Notes: generated from the letters alone by a model not told the origin. A stretch of 5,327 nucleotides of DNA from Desulfovibrio sp. (GCA_031255035.1 JAIRTI010000284.1:1-5327); one strand, 5' to 3'; counted from the stretch's first letter, positions 1 to 5,327 are shown. A program made the numbers and translations.

Positions 1-1
1 C

Positions 2-36
2 AAAAAAGGCCTTCCGGCGATTTCCCGGAAAGCCTT
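2..36 (-). terminator. Intrinsic terminator of the tRNA-Lys gene
   Basis: Read on the minus strand, a 12-bp stem (plus-strand arms 6-17 and 25-36, one G-U pair) encloses a 7-base loop. It runs into a U-tract encoded by the A-run at 2-7. It starts about 9 bases beyond the tRNA 3' end. This is the classic GC-rich hairpin plus U-run, so transcription from the tRNA promoter should stop here and the tRNA is probably monocistronic. The A/T-rich flank could also give weak function for transcription arriving on the plus strand, but no T-run follows on that side. Confidence 0.9.
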
Positions 37-44
37 GATATTCC

Positions 45-120
<76 letters not shown>

Positions 121-133
121 GAATGAGAAACAC

Positions 134-163
134 TACCTAGTCGAAAAGCGGCGGCTCTGTCAA
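134..163 (-). promoter_or_regulatory. Candidate sigma-70 promoter for tRNA-Lys
   Basis: On the minus strand a perfect -35 TTGACA (plus-strand 158-163) is followed after 18 bases by a weak -10, TAGGTA (134-139). This would start transcription roughly 5-10 bases before the mature tRNA 5' end, a normal leader length. A second TTGAC (plus-strand 166-170) lies just upstream of the -35 but has no matching -10. The -35 match and the position are the support; the -10 is poor. Confidence 0.5.
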
Positions 164-217
164 GCGTCAATTGTTCATGAGTTCCGGCTCTGGCCCATGC
201 GCCCATGCGACTTGGAG

Positions 218-246
218 TTGCAAGCTCTTTGTGCTTGGGGTATGAC
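218..246 (+). promoter_or_regulatory. Candidate promoter for the small ORF-lptF-lptG unit
   Basis: TTGCAA (218-223, 4 of 6 to the -35 consensus) and TATGAC (241-246, 4 of 6 to the -10) are separated by exactly 17 bases. The predicted start, near 252-254, falls just before a GC-rich hairpin and about 50 bases before the ATG at 302. No better plus-strand promoter was seen between the tRNA and lptF. If it is real, the in-frame ATGs at 197 and 242 cannot be used. Confidence 0.4.
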
Positions 247-254
247 CGTTCACA

Positions 255-275
255 GGCGGCGATCGTGTCGCCGCT
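255..275 (+). other. Leader stem-loop (inverted repeat)
   Basis: GCGGCGA at 256-262 and TCGCCGC at 268-274 form a perfect 7-bp stem with a 5-base loop; an outer G-U pair extends it to 8 bp. It sits directly downstream of the predicted transcription start and 27 bases before the ATG at 302. No T-run follows in either direction, so it is not a typical intrinsic terminator. It could stabilise the 5' end of the lptFG message or serve as a protein site. Function is unknown. Confidence 0.45.
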
Positions 276-301
276 CATCTGAAAAACAGCCCGAGTTCGC
301 C

Positions 302-490
302 ATGCCCACCATTATGCCTCAATCGGAACTATTGAAAAAAGCGGTTGTCTTCGTCAACGCCAGTCAGAGCGATCAGCCGGGCAAACCGCTTGCCGAGATA
401 CTGGATGAAGCGGCCATGCGCTTCAATCTTTCCCCGCTCGACGCGGAAGCCTTGCAGCGTCTTTTTGACAAAGACCCCGGCAACGGCTGA
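302..490 (+). CDS. Small hypothetical protein (62 aa) upstream of lptF
   Basis: I do not recognise a named family. From the ATG at 302 the product is 62 aa, acidic towards the C-terminus, with no signal peptide, membrane segment or cysteine. It looks all-helical: a first helix around residues 6-16, a QSDQPGKP turn, then two helices (about 23-34 and 38-49) joined by FNLSPLD, which resembles a short helix-turn-helix or three-helix bundle. The frame is open upstream to ATGs at 197 and 242, but the extra residues are Arg/Ser-rich, encoded partly by the leader hairpin, and overlap the predicted promoter, so 302 is preferred. An ATG at 314 is also possible. No convincing Shine-Dalgarno precedes any of them. 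The stop lies 48 bases before the lptF start on the same strand, so co-transcription is likely. Whether it acts with LPS export is unknown. Confidence 0.55.
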   Translation: MPTIMPQSELLKKAVVFVNASQSDQPGKPLAEILDEAAMRFNLSPLDAEALQRLFDKDPGNG

Positions 491-501
491 GCCATAACGA
501 T

Positions 502-520
502 AAAGGGCGGCACTTTTCTG
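502..520 (+). promoter_or_regulatory. SD-like AAAGGG ahead of an in-frame CTG of lptF
   Basis: AAAGGG (502-507) is the only good Shine-Dalgarno-like string between the small ORF and lptF. It lies 31 bases before the TTG at 539, too far to serve it, but 10 bases before an in-frame CTG at 518. Initiation there would add seven residues (reading LNASIFS) to LptF. CTG starts are rare, so this is recorded only because it bears on the start choice. Confidence 0.2.
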
Positions 521-538
521 AACGCGTCGATATTTTCC

Positions 539-1750
539 TTGTTGCAGCGCTGTATTTTGCGCGAACTGCTCAGCACCTTCTCTATGAGCGTTCTGGCGCT
601 GCTCTCGCTGATCCTGATCAGCCGGGGCCTGCAGATGCGCGATCTGTTTATGGGGCTTGATTTTTCCGCGGCGGACATCGCCTTGCTCTTCTTTTACATG
701 ATGCCCATGTTTCTGATCATGGTGCTGCCGATTTCATGCATGGTCAGCGTTTTTCTTACTTTTTTACGCATGAGTACCGACAGGGAGCTTATCGCCGTCA
801 AAACAGGCGGCGTCAGCATTTATCAGATGCTGAAGTCGCCAGCGCTTTTTTCTTTTTTGTGCATGTGTCTGGCTGTTTTCATCTCGCTGCACGCCATTTC
901 CTGGGGCATGAACAGCTTTCGCTCCACCATTTTGAACATCGCCAACACCCGAGCTAAAGTCGTCATTCAGCCAGGCGTTTTCAACAAGAATATCTTTGGC
1001 TTGACGCTTTTCGCGCGTAAGGTCGACCCCGTAAGCGGCAAGCTGCTGCACGTTATTTTTGAGGATTACTCCCAGGATGTGCACAACAGGCTGACAGTCC
1101 TTGCCCCGGAGGGCGACATCACCACGGATACGGACAAGGGCGCCCTGGTCTTCAACCTGTACAACGGCCGCATTTATCGGCTGGACGCGGAAAAAAACAA
1201 CATCAGCATTCTTGAGTTTGAGGAATACCGGATCGATATTGACCTGGCGAATATCTTTTCCGGCGTTAATCTGGATGACGAGCGTCCGAAGGAAATGTCC
1301 TGGGAAGCCCTTACCTCCATGAGCAGGAACAATAGCGCCCCTGACGAGCGCTACCGGCGCAGGGTGGAGGTTGAAATACAAAAACGCTGGTCCCTGCCGG
1401 CGGCCTGTCTGGTGCTCGGCATTTTCGCGCTTCCGCTGGCCTGCGCCTTTGAGGGCGTGCGCCGCCAGCTTGGCATTGTCCTGGCGCTGCTGATGTTTCT
1501 GCTTTACTACAGCGTGTATTCCTTGGGCCTGACCATGAGTGAATCCGGCTACTTGTCCCCCATGGTCGGCCTGTGGTTCGTCAATGTTCTTTTCGCCCTG
1601 GTGGCCGTCATCGGCCTGCATCTGACCCACAAAGAACGGGCGCCCTCGTTCGAGCGCTTTTTCATTCAGTCGCGAAAGGCCGTCACGCGGCAGGCCTCGG
1701 CCTTTCTGGAGCGGCGGCGGCAAAAGTCCGCGAAGGGGCGCTCCTCATGA
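539..1750 (+). CDS. lptF: LPS export ABC transporter permease LptF (YjgP/YjgQ family)
   Basis: LptF pairs with LptG in the inner membrane and, driven by LptB2 and handing to LptC, extracts lipopolysaccharide for export to the outer membrane. The 403-aa product has the family layout: three N-terminal membrane segments (about 13-29, 47-75, 102-124), a periplasmic beta-jellyroll region (about 125-280), and three C-terminal segments (about 286-303, 309-330, 341-361). The cytoplasmic coupling region MSTDRELIAVKTGGVS (78-93) carries the conserved acidic/Glu motif that docks on LptB. PGVFN (145-149) and YNGRIYR (208-214) are typical jellyroll motifs, and RRRVEVEIQKRWSLP precedes segment 4. A basic tail of about 40 residues makes it longer than E. 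coli LptF (about 366 aa). The start is TTG at 539 or the adjacent TTG at 542, giving the usual LLQRxIxREL beginning; no ATG is available and no SD precedes it. It was called LptF rather than LptG by order and similarity. It overlaps lptG by four bases. Confidence 0.93.
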   Translation: MLQRCILRELLSTFSMSVLALLSLILISRGLQMRDLFMGLDFSAADIALLFFYMMPMFLIMVLPISCMVSVFLTFLRMSTDRELIAVKTGGVSIYQMLKSPALFSFLCMCLAVFISLHAISWGMNSFRSTILNIANTRAKVVIQPGVFNKNIFGLTLFARKVDPVSGKLLHVIFEDYSQDVHNRLTVLAPEGDITTDTDKGALVFNLYNGRIYRLDAEKNNISILEFEEYRIDIDLANIFSGVNLDDERPKEMSWEALTSMSRNNSAPDERYRRRVEVEIQKRWSLPAACLVLGIFALPLACAFEGVRRQLGIVLALLMFLLYYSVYSLGLTMSESGYLSPMVGLWFVNVLFALVAVIGLHLTHKERAPSFERFFIQSRKAVTRQASAFLERRRQKSAKGRSS

Positions 1751-2856
1751 CGTTGCTCGCCCGCTATCTCCTCCGCCAGAATATATTTCTGCTTTTTACC
1801 ATTTTGCTGGTGGGCACGGGTTTGTACATCCTGACGGATATGTTCGAGCGCCTGGACATGTTTCTGGAAAGCGGAGTAGGGCCCTTCACTCTGATTTTTT
1901 TCTTTGTGGCGAAAATCCCGACGATCATTTCCCTGATTCTGCCGGCTGTGTATCTGATCGCGCTGGTCGTGCAGATGAACATGCTGGAGCGCAGCCGTGA
2001 GTTGGTCGCCCTGGCCTCGGGCGGCGTCTCGGCGCATTCCATCACCCGTTTCGTCTTTTTTTACGGCATTGCCTGGGCCCTGATGCAGTTGCTGTTCGCC
2101 CAGGTGATCGGCGTCGCCGGCGAAAGCGTCGCCACCCGCATCTGGCAGGAGGACGTGCGCGGCAACAGCATGGACGAAAGCGGCATATACGGGCTCTGGT
2201 TTACCGACGCCAACCGCATCGTGCGCATTTACATGGCCTATCCGGCCAAGCAAAGAGGCGATGACATCACCGTCTACGTACTGGACGGCAGCGGCATCGG
2301 CATAGATGAAATCGTCAAGGCCAGGAGTTTCCGAATCAGCGCGCCCGATACCTGGACTCTGGAAGACGGCGAACGCCTGATCCCCGCCAGATATGCGGCC
2401 GAAAAGTTTGAGCGCTACGATATGCCGATAAGCCAGGACCTGCACGCCTTTCAGGTGGGCGCCCAGGCGGGCGTAAAACCGAGCCAGCTTTCCTTGACGG
2501 AACTTGGCGACACCATCGCGCGTCTTGAGCGGGCCGGATCCAATGTGGAAAACCTGCGAACCGCCTGGCACGCCAAGCTGGCCTATGCGGCCTCAATCAT
2601 CGTCATGGGGGTTCTGGCTCTTATCGTCTCCCGCCAGACCAACAATATATACAAGGCCATGGCGCTTTCCATCCTGATCACCTTTTTTTACTATTTCCTC
2701 AACACCATGTGCGTCAGTATGGGAGAGAAGGGCTTTATTTCGCCGCCCGTCGCCGCCTGGTTCGCCAACGTGCTTTTCTTCGGGCTCGGCACGCTCTGGC
2801 TGGCCTGGCCCGGCGTTCTTCAGCAGTTGCGCCGGCCGCGCCCGGCAGCCCGGTAA
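1747..2856 (+). CDS. lptG: LPS export ABC transporter permease LptG (YjgP/YjgQ family)
   Basis: LptG is the second inner-membrane permease of the LptB2FGC lipopolysaccharide extractor. The product is 369 aa, close to E. coli LptG (about 360). It has the same topology as its neighbour: membrane segments at about 12-30, 46-76 and 101-122, a periplasmic jellyroll of about 125-275, then segments at about 279-296, 302-323 and 333-355. The coupling motif LERSRELVALASGGVS (80-94) includes the conserved Glu region contacting LptB. The N-terminus TLLARYLLRQN is family-typical. The start is ATG at 1747, overlapping the lptF stop as ATGA. GAAGGGG (1732-1738), with its AAGGGG core 8 bases upstream, gives a good ribosome site, so coupled translation with lptF is expected. 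The frame stays open upstream to 1573, but that part is only out-of-frame lptF. The gene ends 14 bases from the convergent engB stop. Confidence 0.94.
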   Translation: MTLLARYLLRQNIFLLFTILLVGTGLYILTDMFERLDMFLESGVGPFTLIFFFVAKIPTIISLILPAVYLIALVVQMNMLERSRELVALASGGVSAHSITRFVFFYGIAWALMQLLFAQVIGVAGESVATRIWQEDVRGNSMDESGIYGLWFTDANRIVRIYMAYPAKQRGDDITVYVLDGSGIGIDEIVKARSFRISAPDTWTLEDGERLIPARYAAEKFERYDMPISQDLHAFQVGAQAGVKPSQLSLTELGDTIARLERAGSNVENLRTAWHAKLAYAASIIVMGVLALIVSRQTNNIYKAMALSILITFFYYFLNTMCVSMGEKGFISPPVAAWFANVLFFGLGTLWLAWPGVLQQLRRPRPAAR

Positions 2857-2870
2857 CGCGGCTCTTGCCC

Positions 2871-3521
2871 TCATCCTTTCGCGGACGGATAAAAGCGATC
2901 GCCTTCCCCCAGCCGTGCGAGAATCGCCTCCCACAGGTCCGCAAGTCCCTTTTTGTCGGCGGCCGAGGTGATCAGCAGGCTTTGCGGGTCGACATGGGCG
3001 CTCCAGGCCCGGACGCAGACCGCCAGTTCCTTCTTGTTGCACTTGTCCGCCTTGGTCAGCACCGGGACAACGTCCAGGCGAAGGGACGCCGCAAAGGCGA
3101 GCAGTTCCCTGTCCGCGCTTTGCGGGGGCAGGCGCGAATCCAGCAAAAGAATGAGACCCCTGAGCCCCCGGCTTTGGCGAAGGTAATGCTCCAGAAGCGC
3201 CGCCCATTTGGCGCGTTCCGCCTGGCTGCATTTGGCGTAACCATAGCCCGGCAGGTCAACGAGGTAGCTTTCGCCCTCGCCCAGACGGTAGTAGTTGACG
3301 CTTCTGGTTTTGCCCGGCGTCGCGCTGACCTTGGCCAGGGCTCTGCGCCCGGCCAGAGCGTTGATCAGCGACGACTTGCCCACGTTTGACCGGCCGGCCA
3401 TGGCCAGTTGAGGCGCTTCCGGCCCGATGAGCTGGGCCCTGGTAAAGGCTGTGGCCTCAAGGCGCAATGCCGGGCGGGGCGGGGGCGGGGCTTCCTGAGC
3501 GTTCAAGGGACGTCCTTTCAT
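2871..3521 (-). CDS. engB: Ribosome biogenesis GTP-binding protein YihA/EngB
   Basis: EngB is a TRAFAC-class GTPase needed for late assembly of the large ribosomal subunit. All GTPase motifs are visible in the 216-aa product: G1 GRSNVGKSS (43-51), G2 Thr in ATPGKT (67-72), G3 DLPGYG (89-94), G4 TKAD (156-159) and G5 SAA (186-188). SVNYY after G2 and LLLDSRLPP (125-133) are hallmarks of this subfamily. The N-terminus (1-20) contains PPPPRP and is not part of the core fold. The coordinates use the ATG at 3521, which has no SD. A TTG at 3506 has AAAGGA six bases upstream and may be the true start, giving 211 aa. The gene is single on the minus strand, convergent with lptG and divergent from aroQ. 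No terminator is visible in the 14-base gap after its stop. Confidence 0.95.
   Translation of the reverse strand: MKGRPLNAQEAPPPPRPALRLEATAFTRAQLIGPEAPQLAMAGRSNVGKSSLINALAGRRALAKVSATPGKTRSVNYYRLGEGESYLVDLPGYGYAKCSQAERAKWAALLEHYLRQSRGLRGLILLLDSRLPPQSADRELLAFAASLRLDVVPVLTKADKCNKKELAVCVRAWSAHVDPQSLLITSAADKKGLADLWEAILARLGEGDRFYPSAKG
3472..3490 (+). other. G-quadruplex motif inside the engB 5' region
   Basis: Four G-tracts of 3, 4, 5 and 4 bases (3472-3474, 3476-3479, 3481-3485, 3487-3490) are each separated by a single C. This satisfies the G3+N1-7 rule with the shortest possible loops, the most stable class. It lies on the plus strand, which is the template strand for engB; the engB mRNA carries the C-rich complement, encoding APPPPRP. 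The pattern is seen directly; folding and any effect are inferred. Confidence 0.6.
3513..3518 (-). promoter_or_regulatory. Internal Shine-Dalgarno AAAGGA favouring a TTG start of engB
   Basis: On the minus strand AAAGGA ends six bases before an in-frame TTG (3506-3504), which is ideal spacing. It lies within the first codons read from the upstream ATG at 3521, which itself is preceded only by TTTTTCAAGAA with no usable SD. This makes the TTG start competitive with the ATG. The alternative protein would begin with Leu6 of the annotated one, initiated as Met. Confidence 0.45.
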
Positions 3522-3523
3522 TT

Positions 3524-3545
3524 CTTGAAAAAGTCAAGACTTGAC
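3524..3545. repeat. CTTGA/TCAAG inverted-repeat array between engB and aroQ
   Basis: Three half-sites lie in a row: CTTGA (3524-3528), TCAAG (3534-3538) and CTTGA (3540-3544). The last two form a perfect 13-base palindrome GTCAAG-A-CTTGAC (3533-3545). The first two could pair as a 5-bp hairpin with loop AAAAG. The palindrome contains TTGAC facing both ways, including TTGACA (3541-3546) as a perfect -35 hexamer for aroQ, though no good -10 is found 16-18 bases downstream. It may be an operator for the divergent genes or a leader structure just upstream of the engB start. Confidence 0.4.
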
Positions 3546-3611
3546 AAAAGCCTTGTGTTCGAGAGAGTAACAGGTTGACCCTGCCATAGCAAACAAGCGT
3601 ACGAGGCCTTC

Positions 3612-4106
3612 ATGACAGTATCCGACGTCTCCGCCAGGGCTTCAGTGCCCGGCCCCTTTCCCCTTCTGGTGATCAACGGTCCCAATCTCGGCCATATCGG
3701 ACAACGTCTGCCAGAGGTCTACGGACGGCAGGGCATGGATGAGGTTGTTCCTTTGGTGGAGCGGCTCCTGGGCGCGCGCGCCAACGACGTCGAACTGTCT
3801 TTTTTCCAATCCAACGGCGAAGGGGCGATCATCGACCGTCTGGAAGCGGCCAAGGCCGGCGGCGCGCGTGGCATCGTCCTCAACGCCGGGGCCTACACCC
3901 ATACCAGCCTGGCCATTGCCGACTGCCTGGAGTGGCTGGGAATTCCCGTTATTGAAGTGCACATCAGCAATGTCTTTGCCAGGGAAGACATCCGCCATTC
4001 AAGCCATATGGCGAAGCACGCCCTGGGCGTCATCAGCGGCTTCGGCCTCATGGGCTACGCCCTGGCGGTGCTTGCCCTGCACGAATATCTTTCCGGCCGG
4101 CGTTGA
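3612..4106 (+). CDS. aroQ: 3-dehydroquinate dehydratase, type II
   Basis: This cytoplasmic enzyme converts 3-dehydroquinate to 3-dehydroshikimate, the third step of the shikimate pathway; type II enzymes form dodecamers. The 164-aa product carries the family signature NGPNLGHIGQRLPEVYG (22-38), with the lid Arg32 and catalytic Tyr37, then QSNGEG (66-71), NAGAYTHTS (91-99) with Asn91 and catalytic His97, and EVHISN (115-120) with His117. REDIRHSS follows (124-131), its Arg128 matching the substrate-binding Arg. GVISGFGLMGYALAVLAL closes the fold. Residues 1-16 are an extension beyond the usual 145-150 aa; ATG 3612 is chosen because GAGG (3603-3606) lies 5 bases upstream. GH after NGPNL differs from the common NLL form, but other type II enzymes have GR there. 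It leads the aroQ-efp-ftsK run and diverges from engB. Confidence 0.95.
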   Translation: MTVSDVSARASVPGPFPLLVINGPNLGHIGQRLPEVYGRQGMDEVVPLVERLLGARANDVELSFFQSNGEGAIIDRLEAAKAGGARGIVLNAGAYTHTSLAIADCLEWLGIPVIEVHISNVFAREDIRHSSHMAKHALGVISGFGLMGYALAVLALHEYLSGRR

Positions 4107-4136
4107 ACCCGCGCCCATCATCTTATTGGAGGTTTC

Positions 4137-4694
4137 ATGTATTCCACAACGGATTTCAGAAAAGGTCTGAAAATTGAAGTCGAAGGCACGCCCTACGAAA
4201 TAGTTGAATTCCAGCACTTCAAACCCGGCAAGGGCGGGGCCATGGTCCGCACCAAGCTGCGCAATTTCCTGACCGGAAGGATGCAGGACATCACCTTTCG
4301 CTCCGGTGAAAAAGTGGGGCGGCCCGATTTGGAAGTCCGGGAAATGCAGTACCTGTACCGCGAAGCCGAAGACCTGATTTTTATGGATCTGACCAGCTAC
4401 GAACAGTTGCACGTCAAGGAAAGCTCAACGGACGGCAAGGCCGGCTACCTGAAGGAGAGCCAGTTGGTGCAGGTGCTGTTGTACAAGGGCGACCCGCTGG
4501 ATATCGAACTGCCGCCGTCCCTGGTCTTCACCGTGACCGACACCGAACCGGGCGCCAGGGGCGATACCGTGTCCAACGTGACCAAGCCGGCGACCCTGGA
4601 GACCGGTCTGGTGGTGCAGGTGCCGGTGTTTATCAACGTCGACGACAAAATAAAAGTCGATACGCGTTCCGGCAGTTATCTCGGCCGCGAATAG
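4137..4694 (+). CDS. efp: Translation elongation factor P
   Basis: EF-P binds between the ribosomal P and E sites and restores peptide-bond formation at polyproline stalls. The product is 185 aa, near the usual 185-190. Domain I (about 1-65) carries the tip loop KPGKGGAMV (29-37); Lys32 corresponds to the modified Lys34 of E. coli EF-P. Domains II and III follow. The C-terminal signature [21 protein letters not shown] (150-170) is followed by [14 protein letters not shown], which is diagnostic. The signature ends in Asp where the PROSITE-type pattern as I recall it has Gly, a minor variant. GGAGG (4128-4132) sits four bases before ATG 4137, the best ribosome site in the window, fitting an abundant protein. 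It follows aroQ by 30 bases with no terminator. No EpmA/EpmB or other modification gene is in the window, so the type of Lys32 modification cannot be told. Confidence 0.97.
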   Translation: MYSTTDFRKGLKIEVEGTPYEIVEFQHFKPGKGGAMVRTKLRNFLTGRMQDITFRSGEKVGRPDLEVREMQYLYREAEDLIFMDLTSYEQLHVKESSTDGKAGYLKESQLVQVLLYKGDPLDIELPPSLVFTVTDTEPGARGDTVSNVTKPATLETGLVVQVPVFINVDDKIKVDTRSGSYLGRE

Positions 4695-4745
4695 GCTTCG
4701 TTCCGGACGCCGGGGCGGTTCCTGAATGGCAAGCGGATTGTGACA

Positions 4746-5327
4746 ATGCAGAATGAACGGACCAGACTGTCCACGGACGGCAGCAGGCTGGGGCGTGAGC
4801 TTCTCGGCTTGCTGTCCATTTTTCTCGGCCTGTTGGTCATACTCAGTCTGGCTACCTTTGACAACCGCGACCCCTGGCTGAACCACGTGGTCAGCGGCGC
4901 GACCAGGATACACAACAAAGCCGGGCTTTTCGGCGCCTATCTGGCCGGATTGCTTCTGGATATCGTCGGCGCGGCGTCCTGGGCCGTGCCGGCTTTCTTA
5001 TGCCTTGCCGGCGTCAGACGCGTTATCGGGGCCGCGTCGTCCTGGCCCTGGTGGCGTTGGACCGGCTTCGCCCTGCTGGGCCTTTCCCTTTGTCTGGCCG
5101 GCGCGGCCGGCGACCTGGGCGACGTGGAGATTTTCGCCAGGGGCATACTGCCTCCGGGCGCGGGCAATGTTTCCTCCCACGGCGGCGGCATTATCGGGCA
5201 CATGCTCTATGTCGGCATTGTCGGCTGGATGAGCCCGGTAGGGGCCTTTCTGGTCTGGCTTTTCAGCCTGATTCTGGCCTTGCAGATGCTTTCCGGCCTA
5301 TCCGTGCGCCTGCTGGCGGCCGTCGGC
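4746..5327 (+). CDS. ftsK: DNA translocase FtsK, N-terminal membrane part (cut by window end)
   Basis: FtsK/SpoIIIE proteins anchor at the septum and pump DNA towards the dif site, clearing chromosomes from the closing division plane. Only the first 194 codons are here, without a stop; the motor and DNA-reading gamma domains would lie beyond 5327. What is visible matches the four-helix FtsK N-terminal region: membrane segments at about 18-37, 61-90, 104-122 and 162-183. LATFDNRDPWL (35-45) is the typical SYDPxDPS-like motif after segment 1, NKAGLFGAYLAGLLLDIVG (57-75) starts segment 2, and SHGGGIIGHML (144-154) is the conserved Gly-rich loop. The start is ATG 4746; an in-frame GTG at 4740 is possible, and the ribosome site is weak for both. 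It lies 51 bases after efp with no clear terminator, so it is probably co-transcribed with aroQ-efp. Identification rests on the membrane domain alone. Confidence 0.87.
   Translation, partial: MQNERTRLSTDGSRLGRELLGLLSIFLGLLVILSLATFDNRDPWLNHVVSGATRIHNKAGLFGAYLAGLLLDIVGAASWAVPAFLCLAGVRRVIGAASSWPWWRWTGFALLGLSLCLAGAAGDLGDVEIFARGILPPGAGNVSSHGGGIIGHMLYVGIVGWMSPVGAFLVWLFSLILALQMLSGLSVRLLAAVG

Noticed and set aside
197..301. N-terminal extension of the small ORF from ATG 197 or ATG 242
   Set aside because: The extra residues are Arg/Ser/Cys-rich and unlike the rest. They cover the predicted promoter and leader hairpin, and no SD supports either start.
764..1723. Long open frame (319 codons) on the minus strand opposite lptF
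   Set aside because: It is fully antisense to a well-supported membrane protein gene. The translation is rich in His, Gln, Gly and Arg with no recognisable domain, as expected of a mirror frame in GC-rich DNA.
1573..1746. Upstream extension of lptG to an ATG at 1573
   Set aside because: This portion lies inside lptF in another frame. The homologous N-terminus TLLARYLLRQN begins at 1747, which has a proper SD.
1666..2571. Long open frame (301 codons) on the minus strand opposite lptG
   Set aside because: It is antisense to lptG and the translation lacks any family motif; it is a codon-usage shadow.
2848..2864. Possible small hairpin AGCC/GGCT around the lptG stop as a terminator
   Set aside because: The stem has at most six pairs with a bulge, and no T-run follows in either direction.
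2709..3389. 226-codon plus-strand frame overlapping the end of lptG and most of engB
   Set aside because: It lies across two confidently identified genes, and its translation has an arbitrary Arg/Ala-rich composition. EngB on the opposite strand has every GTPase motif.
3575..3605. Second -35-like TTGACC ahead of aroQ
   Set aside because: No acceptable -10 lies 16-18 bases downstream; the best match (TACGAG at 3600, 19 bases on) would place the transcript start at the aroQ start codon.

Overview
This is a compact, mostly housekeeping stretch of a Gram-negative chromosome. The two LPS-exporter permeases (LptF and LptG) require an outer membrane. The moderately high G+C, the protein flavour and the gene order (tRNA-Lys, small ORF, lptF-lptG, engB, aroQ-efp-ftsK) suggest a sulfate-reducing member of the Desulfovibrionaceae. 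That taxonomic guess is an inference from recognition, not a database result.

Layout. Bases 1-163 hold a tRNA-Lys(CUU) gene on the minus strand with its own promoter and a strong intrinsic terminator. From about 218 the plus strand carries a candidate promoter, a leader hairpin, a short unrecognised ORF (62 aa from the chosen start), then lptF and lptG. The last two overlap by 4 bases (ATGA). lptG ends 14 bases from the end of engB/yihA, which runs convergently on the minus strand. A 90-base divergent intergenic region containing a small CTTGA/TCAAG inverted-repeat array separates engB from aroQ. aroQ, efp and the 5' part of ftsK then run rightward with gaps of 30 and 51 bases, consistent with one transcription unit. 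ftsK is cut by the window edge. No gene-free stretch exceeds 300 bases; the longest is 121-301.

How the genes relate. LptF and LptG form the inner-membrane heterodimer that, with LptB2 and LptC (not in this window), extracts lipopolysaccharide from the inner membrane. EngB is a ribosome-assembly GTPase and EF-P rescues ribosomes stalled at polyproline, so both serve translation. AroQ makes 3-dehydroshikimate in aromatic amino acid synthesis. FtsK couples chromosome segregation to division.

I see no mobile element, CRISPR array, phage gene, toxin-antitoxin pair or other obviously new system. The points most worth a second look are small: a textbook G-quadruplex motif that also encodes a Pro-Pro-Pro-Pro run near the start of EngB, an uncertain engB start, an inverted-repeat array between engB and aroQ, a weak non-AUG start for lptF, and the uncharacterised small ORF upstream of lptF.
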